Assembly (NCBI GenBank): GCA_001931535.1
Contig: CP016211.1
Coordinates: forward strand, 558,001-622,000
Direction: 5' to 3'
Source: Minicystis rosea
Lineage (GTDB): Bacteria > Myxococcota_A > Polyangia > Polyangiales > Polyangiaceae
Length of the DNA: 64,000 nt
Shown here: one piece after another, positions 1 to 8,988 of the stretch
How the letters are laid out: each line of letters opens with the position of its first letter
Numbering within the stretch: the first letter of the stretch is position 1
Translations under genes and position numbers: made by a program
The notes under the pieces: generated by a model
What the model saw: only the letters and a program-made list of their open reading frames with translations
What the model was told of the DNA's origin: nothing
The model's database searches: none

Positions 1-2
1 GC

Positions 3-3000
3 CCCGCCGCCCACGACGCGGCGCACGCCGAGGTGTGGGCGCACGTGCTCAAAAGCTGGCTGAAGGAGGCTCTCGACGGCCTGCCCGAGGAGGAAGTGGA
101 GTCCGCGCGCCATCTCCGCCACATACTCGACAACCGGCCTGCATCCGACGCCGCCTTTGTTGGCTGGCGGGAGCTGCGAGTCCACATCAGCCGCCGCCCT
201 GCCGCGGTCTTGAATGCGGAGCCTCTTCCGAAGTCCCGGTCCTCGGGCAAGCTCGGAGAGATCTTCCAGGTGCTGAACGGCGGTGTGAAGGTCGGGACGG
301 TGCCTGTCACGCTCAAGGGAGCTGGCGACGACAACCCGCCTCCCGCGAGCGCCCCCCCACCTTCCGTGAGCGCGCCGCCGGCTCCGGCGGAGCCTCCGCC
401 GCCTCAGTCGGAGGAGATTCCGCCGCCTCCGCCGGAGGAGCCTCTGCCTCCGCTTCTCCCCGGCCGTCCCGCCAGTCTGGGGGAGTTCTCGCGACAGCGC
501 CTTTGCCGCGGTGTGGATGAGGCCCTGGCTGCGCTCGAAGCGCTGCGCGAGGCAGAGACCCTCTGGGCCGCGGCGCCGCTGGACGCGGCGAGGCTCGCCT
601 CCATGGGTGCGTCTCTCGAGCAGGCCCTCGAAGCGCTCCGCGCCCAGCAGGGGGCCCTGCCCGCACCGGAGGAGGTCGCCGCCACGCGGCAGACGGTGGA
701 GGAGATCGCTGCCAGCCTCGGGCTCGGTCTGGAAGCGCCGCTGCCGGAGGCGCTCGCGGACGTGATCGCGGCGCCCGACGGCCTCGAGCGGATCCGCGAC
801 GGCGGCCTCGTCGCGAAGCGCGCCGAGGCCGCGCTCCCCGCATGGGTGTGGCGCGGCCTGTCCGCCGGCCCCGCCCGGGTCGCCGCCGTCGCCAGCGACC
901 CCGCCTTCCACGACGAGCTGGTCGCCTGCCTGCGCTGGGCCGAGGAGCCCTCGCTGACCTCGCCCGGCGATCTCCGGGACCTCGCCGATCCCGGCGCTGG
1001 CCCCCTCCTCGAAAGACTGCGCGCCGCGCACGAGGAGCGGACCCGGACCCACGAGCGCGACGAGCGCCTGGCGCTGATCGCGCCCATCACCTCCGAGGCA
1101 GTCCGGGCCCACCTCGCGGCCGACTGGCCCGAGACCGAGCCCGAGATCGCGGCGCGGGAGAGGCTGCTTTCGAGCTTCGCGTCCCTCGAAGGAACCCTTG
1201 GCGAGCAGGCGCGAGAGGATCTGCGCGCGCGCCTCGCGACCTCCTCGGTCGAGGACGGCGCATCCGCTCTTCGCAAGGTGGAGCGCGTGCGCACGAGGCT
1301 CGGTCGGGTGGACAACATGCCGCTGGAGCAGATCTGGGCGATCGCGCAGCTTATCCCCGAGACCGTCCGCCCGCCGACTATCGTGGTTCCGAGCTTCTCT
1401 TTCGGGCCCCCGCTCTCGTCAAGCCCCACGGGCGGGACGCACCACGCGAGGGGCATCTTCCAGCCCTTCGAGTCACTCCAGGCGTACGGCACCGTGAGCT
1501 TCCCGGTGCGGTTGACCTTCGACCAAGCGCTTCCTGCGCCCATCCAGGTCGCGATCAAGAGCACCCGCGCTTCGGGCGACTTCCGCACGCCCGCTCAGCT
1601 CACGGCCCATGAAGAGATCCCTCCGCTGGATCTGCCGGCTGGGATTGCCCAGCACGACTTCGAGATCAAGATCATCCTCTCGCGCACCTTCGCTGAGGAC
1701 ATGGCCGCGGGCAAGCGCAAGAACCTTGAGGTCATCGTCGAGGGCACGGGGCCGGGCGGCAAGAGCGGCAAGACCACGCTCACCTGGACGGCGCTGGCGA
1801 TGGAGACGCTCCCGTACCGGGACCCGATCCCAGGGACGATTCAGCCCGGCGATGTCCAGCAATGCCCCGTCGGTGTCGAATCGTATCTAAACGCGCTGCT
1901 GACTCTCGTGCGGCAGGGCGAGTCGTCATTTCTTGTCTACGGCCCGCGGCGCTTCGGAAAGACGAGCCTCTTGCGTGCCGTGCAGCACTTTATAGACGCG
2001 AGCGACGTGGTGTTCCTGCAACCGATCGGGGCTGCCACCCGCCCCCTCCCGGAGCTGTGGGGTGATGTCGCGCAGCGGCTCCAGGACCGCTTCCGTCCCG
2101 CCAAAGTGTACGGCGACTTGGAGGGCAACCTCCTCCCAGTCGAGCATGCGTACGACGCCATCCGCGAGGAGGCGGCGGAGCACGGGGTCCGTGCCATCTA
2201 CGTGGTGATCGACGAGGCGCAGGCCATGTTCGCCCACGCTCGGCGCGAAGAGCTGGCGGAGCGGCTCAAAGAGCGGATGGAGAACGCCTGGATGGCGACG
2301 TACCGGAACGGCAAGCTGAAGCGTGCCGCGATCCTGTTCGGCTTCATCGGCCAGGCTCACCTGACGCGCTTGCTCTCGAAAAACCTAGAAGCATCGCTCA
2401 AGCCCTATCACCGCTCCGAGTTCACTGATGAGGAGATTCTAGGGCTCCTGCGGCGTACCACGGTCGCAGGCGGACTTCAGAGCACCAGGGAAGCGCGCGA
2501 GCACCTGGCCAAGCTCGCCGGCAACCTCTTCATCCTCAACAGGCTCCTGAGCGAGATCCACGCGGTCTGCACCGATGGGCGGAGGACTTGGTTCCTCCGT
2601 AACGATGTCGACCGAGCGAGCACCAAGCTGGCTGAAGACTTCCGCAAGGGCTTGGGCACCACCATCTGGGACTGGGTCCGCGATCCTCTCAATGAGAGCG
2701 ACGACCTCAACACCTGGCGGCCGAGCACCGCATACCCGTTGGCCCTGGCCTGGGCCGGGGCGCGGGCGCGAGGCGAGGGGGGGCGCGCCGGCGCGCTCGC
2801 GTTGCTCAAGCGTGTGTGTCCGGAGGCCGAGCCGCTGGACGAGCGAATCAGCGAGGTTCTGCGCGAGCTCGAGGGACTGGGCGTCCTCGACCGGCATGAG
2901 GATTTCAAGCTGCCGATGCTGGAGCGCCTGCTCACCATCCGCGCCGAGAGCCCGCGGCCGCTCGACGACGCCGAACGCGAGGCCGCGCAGCGCCTCGGCC

Positions 3001-4364
3001 TGCTCCGGGTCCCCCGGCCAGAGCCGGAACCAAACGACGGCGAAGCTGCGATGGTGCACGAGGGCGGCCAGGCGAAAGTCCGACGTGGAAAGTGGGAGGG
3101 GCGGACGGCCGCCGTGCGCGCTATCTCGCTCAGCGACAAGACGCGCTCGCGGGCACGCTTCATCCACGAGGTCAGCCTGCTCCGCAAGATCAGCCATGCC
3201 AGCGAACAGCGGGTCAAGGTCCGCTTGCCCCACATCTTTGCGATGGGCATCGCTGACGACGACCCGTCGACCGGGCTCGTGATCTACGAGTGGATCCCCG
3301 GCTACCCCCTGCCTGAAGCGAGCATGACCGAGGCCGCTGTCGTCGAGGTGGGCTTGCAGATGGCCGACGTCCTCGAGCTGCTGGAACGGGTCGGAATCGT
3401 GCACCGCGACATTCGGCCCGCCAACGTGTTGCTGCGTGTCCCCCCTGAGGGGCACGACATGCGCGTTGAGATCGATATCGTTCTCATCGACTTCGGTCTC
3501 GCCCGTGCCGTCGAGCTGCTCCGCGGAGGAGAGCGCTCGATCGTGGAAGGCGTGGCTGCGTTCATCCCTCCCGAGGTCTACGGCCCCAACGACTGCGCCG
3601 CTTGGTCGATGGCGGGCGACGTGTACTCCACCGGCGTTATGCTGGAGCAGCTCCTCCAGCGAAGCGCCGCGGCGGACGGCGCAGCTTCCTCGCGGCAGCT
3701 CCGAGCACTCATCGCCGAGTTGAAGGCTGTCAACCCCGGAAGTAGGCCCACCGCCGCGCAGTTGCGTGCACGCCTTCATGTCGTCCGGAAGAGCCTGGAA
3801 GGGGAGCGCAAGGCCACGGGCCTAGAGGAGATCGAGAAGACGCTCCGCAGCCGGATCGCCCGCCTACCGGAGCCGATGCGGAGCTCTGCGCTCGACCACC
3901 TCCACAGCCTGGTTTTCATGCACGCCGGGATGCTCCGCGATCTGCGACGCCACACTGCCGTGGGCGCAATCCTAGAGTGCGCCTTCCGCCTCGTCGTCAA
4001 GCCCCGCCTGTCCCCCAGAGCGCCGCAACCGAAGAGTGTCTACCTCCGGCAGGCCAGCGATCTCCTCCGCGACGCCCGCTTGGTCGCTCCCACCTGGCTC
4101 GACTATCGTTGCACCGAGGCCACCGGGCTGCTGCGCAACGCGGAGCACCACCCCGACGACTTCGTCCGAATCATCAGCCAGGCGCTCGGCCAGCTCGGAT
4201 CCAGCTACTCGGCGCCCAACAGGGAAGAGCACCTGACCGAGGCGCTCGACCACGTCGCACGGCTTCTGGACGAGCTGACCAATTCTCGTGACCGCCTTGT
4301 GGCCACGTTCGTCGCCGAGGCGCTCGGAGCCGGCGCCTCGGGGCAAGCGCTTAGGGTTCGGTAG
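3..4364 (+). CDS. Giant P-loop ATPase / protein kinase-like signalling or defence protein, 5' end outside window
   Basis: The frame is open to the window edge, so the GTG at 33 may be internal and the true start may lie upstream. Numbering from 33, residues about 100-150 are proline-rich, 470-600 look like a beta-sandwich, and a Walker A (GPRRFGKTS, about 636-644) and Walker B (VVIDEAQ, about 724-730) mark an AAA/STAND-type ATPase. A kinase-like domain follows (about 1005-1230) with HRD (about 1124), DFG (about 1153) and PPE in place of APE. The beta-3 lysine position reads AVR instead of AVK, and the catalytic loop reads HRDIRPAN instead of HRDLKPxN, so both usual lysines are arginines and activity is uncertain. 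The C-terminus is helical and unrecognised. ATPase-kinase fusions of this size are typical of signalling or anti-phage conflict proteins; the defence role is inferred from the neighbouring McrC remnant and AAA+ nuclease. Confidence 0.85.
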   Translation, partial: PAAHDAAHAEVWAHVLKSWLKEALDGLPEEEVESARHLRHILDNRPASDAAFVGWRELRVHISRRPAAVLNAEPLPKSRSSGKLGEIFQVLNGGVKVGTVPVTLKGAGDDNPPPASAPPPSVSAPPAPAEPPPPQSEEIPPPPPEEPLPPLLPGRPASLGEFSRQRLCRGVDEALAALEALREAETLWAAAPLDAARLASMGASLEQALEALRAQQGALPAPEEVAATRQTVEEIAASLGLGLEAPLPEALADVIAAPDGLERIRDGGLVAKRAEAALPAWVWRGLSAGPARVAAVASDPAFHDELVACLRWAEEPSLTSPGDLRDLADPGAGPLLERLRAAHEERTRTHERDERLALIAPITSEAVRAHLAADWPETEPEIAARERLLSSFASLEGTLGEQAREDLRARLATSSVEDGASALRKVERVRTRLGRVDNMPLEQIWAIAQLIPETVRPPTIVVPSFSFGPPLSSSPTGGTHHARGIFQPFESLQAYGTVSFPVRLTFDQALPAPIQVAIKSTRASGDFRTPAQLTAHEEIPPLDLPAGIAQHDFEIKIILSRTFAEDMAAGKRKNLEVIVEGTGPGGKSGKTTLTWTALAMETLPYRDPIPGTIQPGDVQQCPVGVESYLNALLTLVRQGESSFLVYGPRRFGKTSLLRAVQHFIDASDVVFLQPIGAATRPLPELWGDVAQRLQDRFRPAKVYGDLEGNLLPVEHAYDAIREEAAEHGVRAIYVVIDEAQAMFAHARREELAERLKERMENAWMATYRNGKLKRAAILFGFIGQAHLTRLLSKNLEASLKPYHRSEFTDEEILGLLRRTTVAGGLQSTREAREHLAKLAGNLFILNRLLSEIHAVCTDGRRTWFLRNDVDRASTKLAEDFRKGLGTTIWDWVRDPLNESDDLNTWRPSTAYPLALAWAGARARGEGGRAGALALLKRVCPEAEPLDERISEVLRELEGLGVLDRHEDFKLPMLERLLTIRAESPRPLDDAEREAAQRLGLLRVPRPEPEPNDGEAAMVHEGGQAKVRRGKWEGRTAAVRAISLSDKTRSRARFIHEVSLLRKISHASEQRVKVRLPHIFAMGIADDDPSTGLVIYEWIPGYPLPEASMTEAAVVEVGLQMADVLELLERVGIVHRDIRPANVLLRVPPEGHDMRVEIDIVLIDFGLARAVELLRGGERSIVEGVAAFIPPEVYGPNDCAAWSMAGDVYSTGVMLEQLLQRSAAADGAASSRQLRALIAELKAVNPGSRPTAAQLRARLHVVRKSLEGERKATGLEEIEKTLRSRIARLPEPMRSSALDHLHSLVFMHAGMLRDLRRHTAVGAILECAFRLVVKPRLSPRAPQPKSVYLRQASDLLRDARLVAPTWLDYRCTEATGLLRNAEHHPDDFVRIISQALGQLGSSYSAPNREEHLTEALDHVARLLDELTNSRDRLVATFVAEALGAGASGQALRVR

Positions 4365-4370
4365 CGCTTC

Positions 4371-4935
4371 GAGCTCCTCCCCTTGCTCGACGAGTACCTG
4401 CATCAGGGCGTACTCGGGCTGGCGGCGCATGAACTCTATGGACTCGCGTGGCAAGTACTACTGGATCGCTTGTGGGAGGCCCACGTGCGACGCGAGGCTG
4501 TTGCCATCGGCGCCGACGTAAGCACCCGCCGGCTCGGTCAGACGACGCTCCGCTCGTGCGGTCCGACCCGACGCATCGGTCCCTCGCCATCTCGTGCCCG
4601 ATCTCGTCGTGCACAGGGGAACGAGCGTGCGCGTCATTGATGCCAAGTAAAGGCGCACCTCGCAGAGATCGACGCCGAGCGCTCGGTACCGCCTGCCGAT
4701 GAGGTACGCGAAGCGCATCGCGCGGATGTTCACCAGGTGCTCGCCTATGCTGCCCTCTACGACGCCGAAGAGATCACGGCGACGTTGGTGTACCCGCTGC
4801 GGCAGGCGACGTGGTCCGCGCTGCGACAGCGCCACGCACGGTGCTTGCGAGCCCAGGTGATCGATCCCTCGAATCGGGAGCGGCGGCTCCACCCATGCGG
4901 TCGTGATTCCGTTTGCCATTTCGCGGACCCCTTGA
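4371..4935 (+). pseudogene. mcrC: McrC-type PD-(D/E)xK nuclease remnant, frameshifted
   Basis: Three frame segments together spell the C-terminal nuclease domain of McrC, the partner of the GTPase McrB in modified-cytosine restriction. In order they give LLDRLWEAHVRRE (about 4450), then VPDLVVHRGTSVRVIDAK ending at 4647, then KAHLAEID from 4650 and VHQVLAYAALYD (about 4730), then LVYP. These match the family pattern E, PD, DxKYK, Q..AYA. A stop TAA at 4648 arises because one base is missing: IDAK-ta-KAH would read IDAKYKAH with one C restored. Another shift lies between 4520 and 4555. No N-terminal half is present and no mcrB is visible. It begins in frame just past the stop of the preceding gene. 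Nonfunctional unless the shifts are sequencing errors. Confidence 0.72.
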
Positions 4936-4940
4936 TCTTC

Positions 4941-5747
4941 CTACGCTGCGTGTACGTACAACCACCCTCCGGGCCCCACCCCCGGCGCCTCGACCGATAC
5001 CGCCTCAGCCACCGCAGGAGCAGGAGCAGCGGTTTCGCCTACCCGAACAAGCGACGCTTCCTTCCCCGCATCGGAGTGCCAGCCCTGCGCCACGTGATCC
5101 GCAAAGACCCACACCGACGTGCGTGACAACCCTTTCAACAGATCCCCGACCTTCAGGCGCCATGACTCCTTCGACGCCCCTCCGAGCGGGATCGACGCAT
5201 GGGCTGGGTGGAGTACGAACTGCGGCGCCTTCGCGTGGAACTCGCTTCGCCAGCTCCACGAGAGGACTTCGCCGCAGAGGAGCAACGCCACCGGTGCGCC
5301 CAGCACCTCGGAGTGCGCGATCCGCCGGCCGATCACGCTGCGGACTACCCCCTGCGCGACCTCGTCGGTGGCGGCGCCCGTCTGCTGGGCCAAGGGGATG
5401 AGGCATCGCCCTCGCTCGATCACCACACCGAAGTACGGGTAAGTCGCCCCGTGCTCGTTCTTGGCCTTTCCCAGGCCCTTTGCCTCGCCGCGCACGTCGA
5501 TGCCCAGGGCTACGACCATCTCGTCAGCCCCGACGGCCCCCGGCAGCCGATCCGCGATCGCCTGGGCCTCGCGCACGGAGCTCACGCCGAAGAAGCCCGC
5601 TGGCAGCACGAGCGCGCGCACGTCAAGCCTCTTCGCTTCCTCGGCGGCCTTCTTCAGCAGCGCTTCTCGGGCCTTTATGTCGGCAGACGAATCGCGGAAG
5701 TCATTGCGCGAACAACAGACCAACAAGCTCCCTACGCGACAGCCCAT
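4941..5747 (-). CDS. Nitrilase-like (carbon-nitrogen hydrolase fold) protein
   Basis: 268 residues. The start is fixed by a strong Shine-Dalgarno AAGGAGG seven bases before the ATG at 5747; the open frame upstream is meaningless sequence. The protein shows nitrilase-superfamily layout: RALVLPAGFF near residue 45 (the Glu/Pro-Gly strand region), NEHGATYPYFGVVIERG in the middle (the usual Lys loop is not clear), and VALLLCGEVLSW (about 165) at the nucleophile-Cys position, followed by FVLHPAHAS. The Cys in LLCGE is a good nucleophile candidate; the other two catalytic residues are less certain. It lies convergent to the McrC remnant with 5 bp between them, in an island with other conflict-type genes, so it may be a hydrolase effector, but that is inference. 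Confidence 0.7.
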   Translation of the reverse strand: MGCRVGSLLVCCSRNDFRDSSADIKAREALLKKAAEEAKRLDVRALVLPAGFFGVSSVREAQAIADRLPGAVGADEMVVALGIDVRGEAKGLGKAKNEHGATYPYFGVVIERGRCLIPLAQQTGAATDEVAQGVVRSVIGRRIAHSEVLGAPVALLLCGEVLSWSWRSEFHAKAPQFVLHPAHASIPLGGASKESWRLKVGDLLKGLSRTSVWVFADHVAQGWHSDAGKEASLVRVGETAAPAPAVAEAVSVEAPGVGPGGWLYVHAA

Positions 5748-6173
5748 TCGATCCTCCTTCGACATGCAGAGCGCCGTGCGGCGCATGGTCAGAACCATAG
5801 CGTGGCCACCGCGCCGGCCGCGAGTTCGCTCGTCCGGCTTGGCACCTGGCCACCGATCCGACGCCTGGCTGTGCGGAGGCATCGTGCGAAAGGAGCGGCG
5901 ACTCGTCGAGCACGAGAGCGCGCACGTGGCGTTCCGCGGCACCGCGGCGGGATCAGCTACACCCCAGAAACCGCGGTCGCGCCTACTCCCGCAGCGCGTG
6001 CGCTGAGCAGCGCGCGAGAGCGCGCCGTCGCCGACGCGGTTGGCGAACATGAACGTCGCATCCTGCGGGCCCTCGTGGAGACCGCGCAAGGGCGGCCGCC
6101 TCCGCGAACTCCCGCATCCTTCGCCCGTTCGATGCGATCTGCGCATCGCGCACGAATCGTGTGTTGTCCGGCG
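5748..6173. other. Gene-free stretch between nitrilase-like gene and IS66
   Basis: I see no convincing gene here. It holds the ribosome binding site of the leftward nitrilase-like gene near 5755 and presumably its promoter. Frames are open only because of the GC bias, and translations are Arg/Pro-rich without recognisable motifs. The right edge is the IS66 target site. Confidence 0.5.
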
Positions 6174-6181
6174 GCTCCGGT
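6174..6181. repeat. 8-bp target-site duplication of IS66, left copy
   Basis: GCTCCGGT immediately outside the left inverted repeat is repeated exactly at 8608-8615 outside the right one. Eight-base duplications are characteristic of the IS66 family, so the element is intact and its insertion site can be reconstructed. Confidence 0.93.
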
Positions 6182-6209
6182 GTAAGTCCCCGCCGTCCCC
6201 CGTCGTGAC
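6182..6209. repeat. IS66 terminal inverted repeat, tnpC side
   Basis: Starts GTAAGTCCCCGCC and ends CCCCGTCGTGACA. It matches the reverse complement of 8580-8607 over most of its length, with a mismatch block at positions 5-6 and a short mismatched patch in the middle. Confidence 0.85.
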
Positions 6210-6251
6210 AACCACCTCGCTCCGTGGTTGCTGGCCGCAGCACAGCCGTCG

Positions 6252-7745
6252 TCAGCTCGCCGCCGCGAGCTCGTGCGGCAGCGGCACCTCTTCGCCCGCA
6301 AACGCGGCCGCAACGGCACGCCGCAGATACTCCGCAGGATCGACGCCCACGAGCTTCGCGCTCTCGAGCAACGAATAGAACAACGCCGCCACCTGCGTGC
6401 CGCGGAGCGAGCGGGAGCCGTAGTGATTTTTCCGGCCCACGACAGGGCCGCGCAACGCGCGCTCGGCGGGATTGTTGTCCAGCGGCAGCGTGGGGTCGTC
6501 TACGAAGCGGCAGAGCAGACTCCAGCGATTCGTCAGATAGCGAATCGCCTCGTACAGCCGCGCTCCCGGAGGACTCTGCTGCTCCAGGATCCATTGCTGG
6601 ATCTCCGCCAGCACCGCACGCGATTCGTCCCGTCGCAACTTCCTGCGCTGTTCCAGATCGTCGCCGGCGCGCGACTCGATCGCGTACAGCTTGCCGATCC
6701 GTTCGAGCATCCAGCCACTCTCGTTCGGGAAAGCCTGCTCGCATTCAACGAAGTTGCGCCGCGCGTGCACCCAACACTGCACGAGCTTGAGCGCCGGGTA
6801 CTTCTTGGCGAGCGCGTCATAGGCCTTGTAGCCGTCGCACATCACGTAGCCGTCGAAGCCCGCGAGCAGCTCCTCGGCAGCCTCGCTGTCACGGCCGCCG
6901 TGGATCTCGTAATAGACGCCCACGTCGGAGACGAGCGTCCAGATATGCCACTTCGACGCTGCTGCATGCCCGCCCTTCTTGTCATGCAGCGGCCACGGCG
7001 TCTCGTCCGCGAAGAGCAGCTTCTGGGCGTGCTGCACCATCCCGAGTCGCACGTAGGCCGGCAGCAGGAGCTGGTGAAGGCCCCAGAGCTGATCGAAGAG
7101 CGTCTGGGCCTCGACGACGAGCCCCGCACGCGCCATCGCGCGCACCTGTCGCTCGAGCGGCATGTGATCGAGATACTTGTCGATGGCGACCACGCTCGCG
7201 AAGCCGACCGAATAGCGCCCGCCCTCGATCAAGCGGCGCGGCGTCGGCGCCGTCTCGATGCAACCGCCGCAGCGGCAGCGGTACTTCTGGCGCCGATGGC
7301 GCTTGATGAGGTAGCGCCGCTCGACGACGTCGATCTCCTCGCTCTCTTCGTACTGCCCCTCCCACGCTTCGAGCGCACCACCGCAGCTCGGGCAGGTCTT
7401 GTCGGCGTCATCGAGATCGTGGACGACGTCTTCGATGGGCAGCTTCGGTTGCTCGCGCGGGCCGTGGCCCTTCTGCGGCGGCTTGTCGGTGGAGGGCTTG
7501 TCACCGGCGGCGCGTTTCTCGCTCTGGTGATGGAAGATGCGTGCGCGGTTCGCCTCGATCTCTTTCTGGAGCGCGCCGATCTCCAGACGCAGTTGTACCG
7601 CAGCCTCGCCCGTCGTCGTGGCCACCTTCTTCTGCAGCGTGAGGAGCCTTTCGACCAGCCGCTCGTACTCGCGGAGCAGCGACATCGCCATCGTGCGCAG
7701 TCGCTCGAGGTCCTTCTCGTGCGCAATGCGGTCGGCGTCGGTCAC
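6252..7745 (-). CDS. tnpC: IS66 family transposase TnpC (DDE)
   Basis: 497 residues, the normal length for IS66 TnpC, the main transposase. The N-terminus (about 15-75) is a coiled coil (leucine-zipper region). A zinc-finger with CPSCGGA at about 120 and YRCRCGGC at about 155 follows, then the IS66 catalytic region with FADETPWPLHDKKGG, VMCDGYKAYD and the hallmark C-terminal NNPAERALRG. The start is a GTG at 7745, 51 bp after the tnpB stop. Apparently intact. Confidence 0.95.
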   Translation of the reverse strand: MTDADRIAHEKDLERLRTMAMSLLREYERLVERLLTLQKKVATTTGEAAVQLRLEIGALQKEIEANRARIFHHQSEKRAAGDKPSTDKPPQKGHGPREQPKLPIEDVVHDLDDADKTCPSCGGALEAWEGQYEESEEIDVVERRYLIKRHRRQKYRCRCGGCIETAPTPRRLIEGGRYSVGFASVVAIDKYLDHMPLERQVRAMARAGLVVEAQTLFDQLWGLHQLLLPAYVRLGMVQHAQKLLFADETPWPLHDKKGGHAAASKWHIWTLVSDVGVYYEIHGGRDSEAAEELLAGFDGYVMCDGYKAYDALAKKYPALKLVQCWVHARRNFVECEQAFPNESGWMLERIGKLYAIESRAGDDLEQRRKLRRDESRAVLAEIQQWILEQQSPPGARLYEAIRYLTNRWSLLCRFVDDPTLPLDNNPAERALRGPVVGRKNHYGSRSLRGTQVAALFYSLLESAKLVGVDPAEYLRRAVAAAFAGEEVPLPHELAAAS

Positions 7746-7796
7746 GTCCCTTGGACGCCGAGCCCGCGCCGAATGGCTCAGACGTGTGAGATGGTT

Positions 7797-8174
7797 TCAG
7801 CGAAAGACGACGCGCTGTTCTTCTGCGCGCCACGGCGGCGGGCTGAGCACGACGCGTCCGACGAGCTCGCTGCCTTCGAGGAACAGGCCCAGCTCGCTCA
7901 TCGTCCACGAGAGCGGTCCGTCACCGGGGCGCTGCCACGGCGCGACGAAGCGGCCTTGGCTCAATCGCTTGGCGAGGACGACGTGGCCTGTGCCATCCCA
8001 GAAGAGCACTTTCGCGGTGCGACGCCGTCGTCCCACGAACACGAAGACGCCGCCGTCGAGCACGTCCGTGTTCATCGCTGCGCGCACCACCGCCGCGAGC
8101 GTGTCGAACGACTTGCGCATGTCGACCGGCTCGCGATGCACCCAGATCCGCACCGCGCGCGGCAACCCGATCAC
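7797..8174 (-). CDS. tnpB: IS66 accessory protein TnpB
   Basis: 125 residues. The motif RAVRIWVHREPVDMRKSFDTLA, shown here as WVHREPVDMRKSFD, is diagnostic of IS66 Orf2/TnpB, as is VFVGRRRRTAKVLFWDG. The GTG start at 8174 overlaps the tnpA stop in a GTGA arrangement, implying translational coupling; longer upstream frames are shadow. TnpB is required for transposition in studied IS66 elements but its biochemical role is unsettled. Confidence 0.93.
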   Translation of the reverse strand: MIGLPRAVRIWVHREPVDMRKSFDTLAAVVRAAMNTDVLDGGVFVFVGRRRRTAKVLFWDGTGHVVLAKRLSQGRFVAPWQRPGDGPLSWTMSELGLFLEGSELVGRVVLSPPPWRAEEQRVVFR

Positions 8175-8533
8175 GCGAGCCTCCGCACAAGCTCGGCGAT
8201 GTCCGCCATCGTGGCGCCCTCGATCCTGAGCCCCGCAGGGCCATGCACGACGAGCGACGACGCGACCACCGGCCTCGCGACCACCTCGACCGCGCGGAAC
8301 GTCGCAGCGGCGCGCGGCGCGGGCGTGCCTCTCTCGTTTTGTCTCCACTTGCGCAGCGTGGTTGCACTCACGCCGAGCTCTTTGGCGACCCTCGACAGCC
8401 CGACGCCTTCGCGACACCGCTGCTCGACGAGCTCGAGCACCGCTTGTCGCGTGGCCTCCGAATAAGGTCGGCCGAACCCGACATCGCTCCGCACCAGCGC
8501 AGCCCGAATCTCCTCAACCGTCTTCGTCATCAT
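8171..8533 (-). CDS. tnpA: IS66 accessory protein TnpA (helix-turn-helix)
   Basis: 120 residues. Residues about 25-65 (YSEATRQAVLELVEQ to GVSATTLRKWR) form a helix-turn-helix like that of IS66/IS3 OrfA proteins, which bind the element ends. GAGGAGG lies five bases before the first of two tandem ATGs. It is the first gene of the element; its end overlaps tnpB by four bases. Confidence 0.9.
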   Translation of the reverse strand: MMTKTVEEIRAALVRSDVGFGRPYSEATRQAVLELVEQRCREGVGLSRVAKELGVSATTLRKWRQNERGTPAPRAAATFRAVEVVARPVVASSLVVHGPAGLRIEGATMADIAELVRRLA

Positions 8534-8579
8534 CGCCTCCTCACGCGCACGCGCGAGGAGATGGGCAATCGAGGGCTAC

Positions 8580-8607
8580 GTCACGACGGGGCGGCGCGGG
8601 GTATTAC
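8580..8607. repeat. IS66 terminal inverted repeat, tnpA side
   Basis: Reverse complement begins GTAATACCCCGCGCC and ends CCCCGTCGTGACG. It pairs with the left repeat at 6182-6209. Confidence 0.85.
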
Positions 8608-8615
8608 GCTCCGGT
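8608..8615. repeat. 8-bp target-site duplication of IS66, right copy
   Basis: GCTCCGGT, identical to 6174-6181. Confidence 0.93.
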
Positions 8616-8988
8616 CTGCCGTGGACGGCGACGAGCACAGGCCTGAACCCCTCGAGCGTGCAGTCTCGGAGAAGCCGACAACTGAACCCTACTGACCCGG
8701 GACTGCATTGTTGGGTTGAGCTGGCCCAAGAACAATGCAGCGCGACCGCGTTCGCCAGCGGCCTGGAGCTTCTTCAGTGGGGCTATGCCTGTGACGGCAT
8801 CGCGTTCGCCTCCATTGCGCCGAGCTGGTCCGCCTACCCACAGCTGTTTGCGGGCGGGGAGCGATCGGTGTGCCAATGACCCTGGCCCTACGCAAGGGAC
8901 GCACATCGTCGACCAGCCCTGACCATCGAACCCTCACGACGCGAGGCCCCCTGTAGGATGAGGCCGGCTCGGCTCCCGGAGGTCTATC
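8616..8988. other. Gene-free stretch upstream of the AAA+ gene
   Basis: No certain gene. On the plus strand about 8690-8876 can be read as a fragment containing LHCWVELAQEQCSATAFASG and ending in a stop at 8877; it has protein-like composition but no start codon context and no family I recognise. It may be the 3' remnant of a gene cut by IS66 or by earlier deletion. The 3' end holds the Shine-Dalgarno GGAGG at about 8978 for the next gene. Confidence 0.4.

Larger units (their letters stand above)
6182..8607 (-). mobile_element. Complete IS66-family insertion sequence (2426 bp)
   Basis: The element is bounded by imperfect inverted repeats starting GTAA (6182-6209 and, reversed, 8580-8607), which share GTAA, CCCCGC and CCCCGTCGTGAC blocks. 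It is flanked by the exact 8-bp duplication GCTCCGGT. It carries the canonical three-gene set tnpA, tnpB and tnpC on the minus strand in that order. Length, gene order and duplication size all agree with IS66. All three genes are open, so it may be active. It splits whatever lay between the nitrilase-like gene and the AAA+ gene. Confidence 0.95.

Noticed and set aside
404..1588. 394-codon minus-strand open frame
   Set aside because: Shadow of the ATPase/kinase gene; Ser/Arg-rich, no domain.
6228..8465. 745-codon plus-strand open frame across IS66
   Set aside because: Antisense to tnpC, tnpB and tnpA, which are unambiguous.
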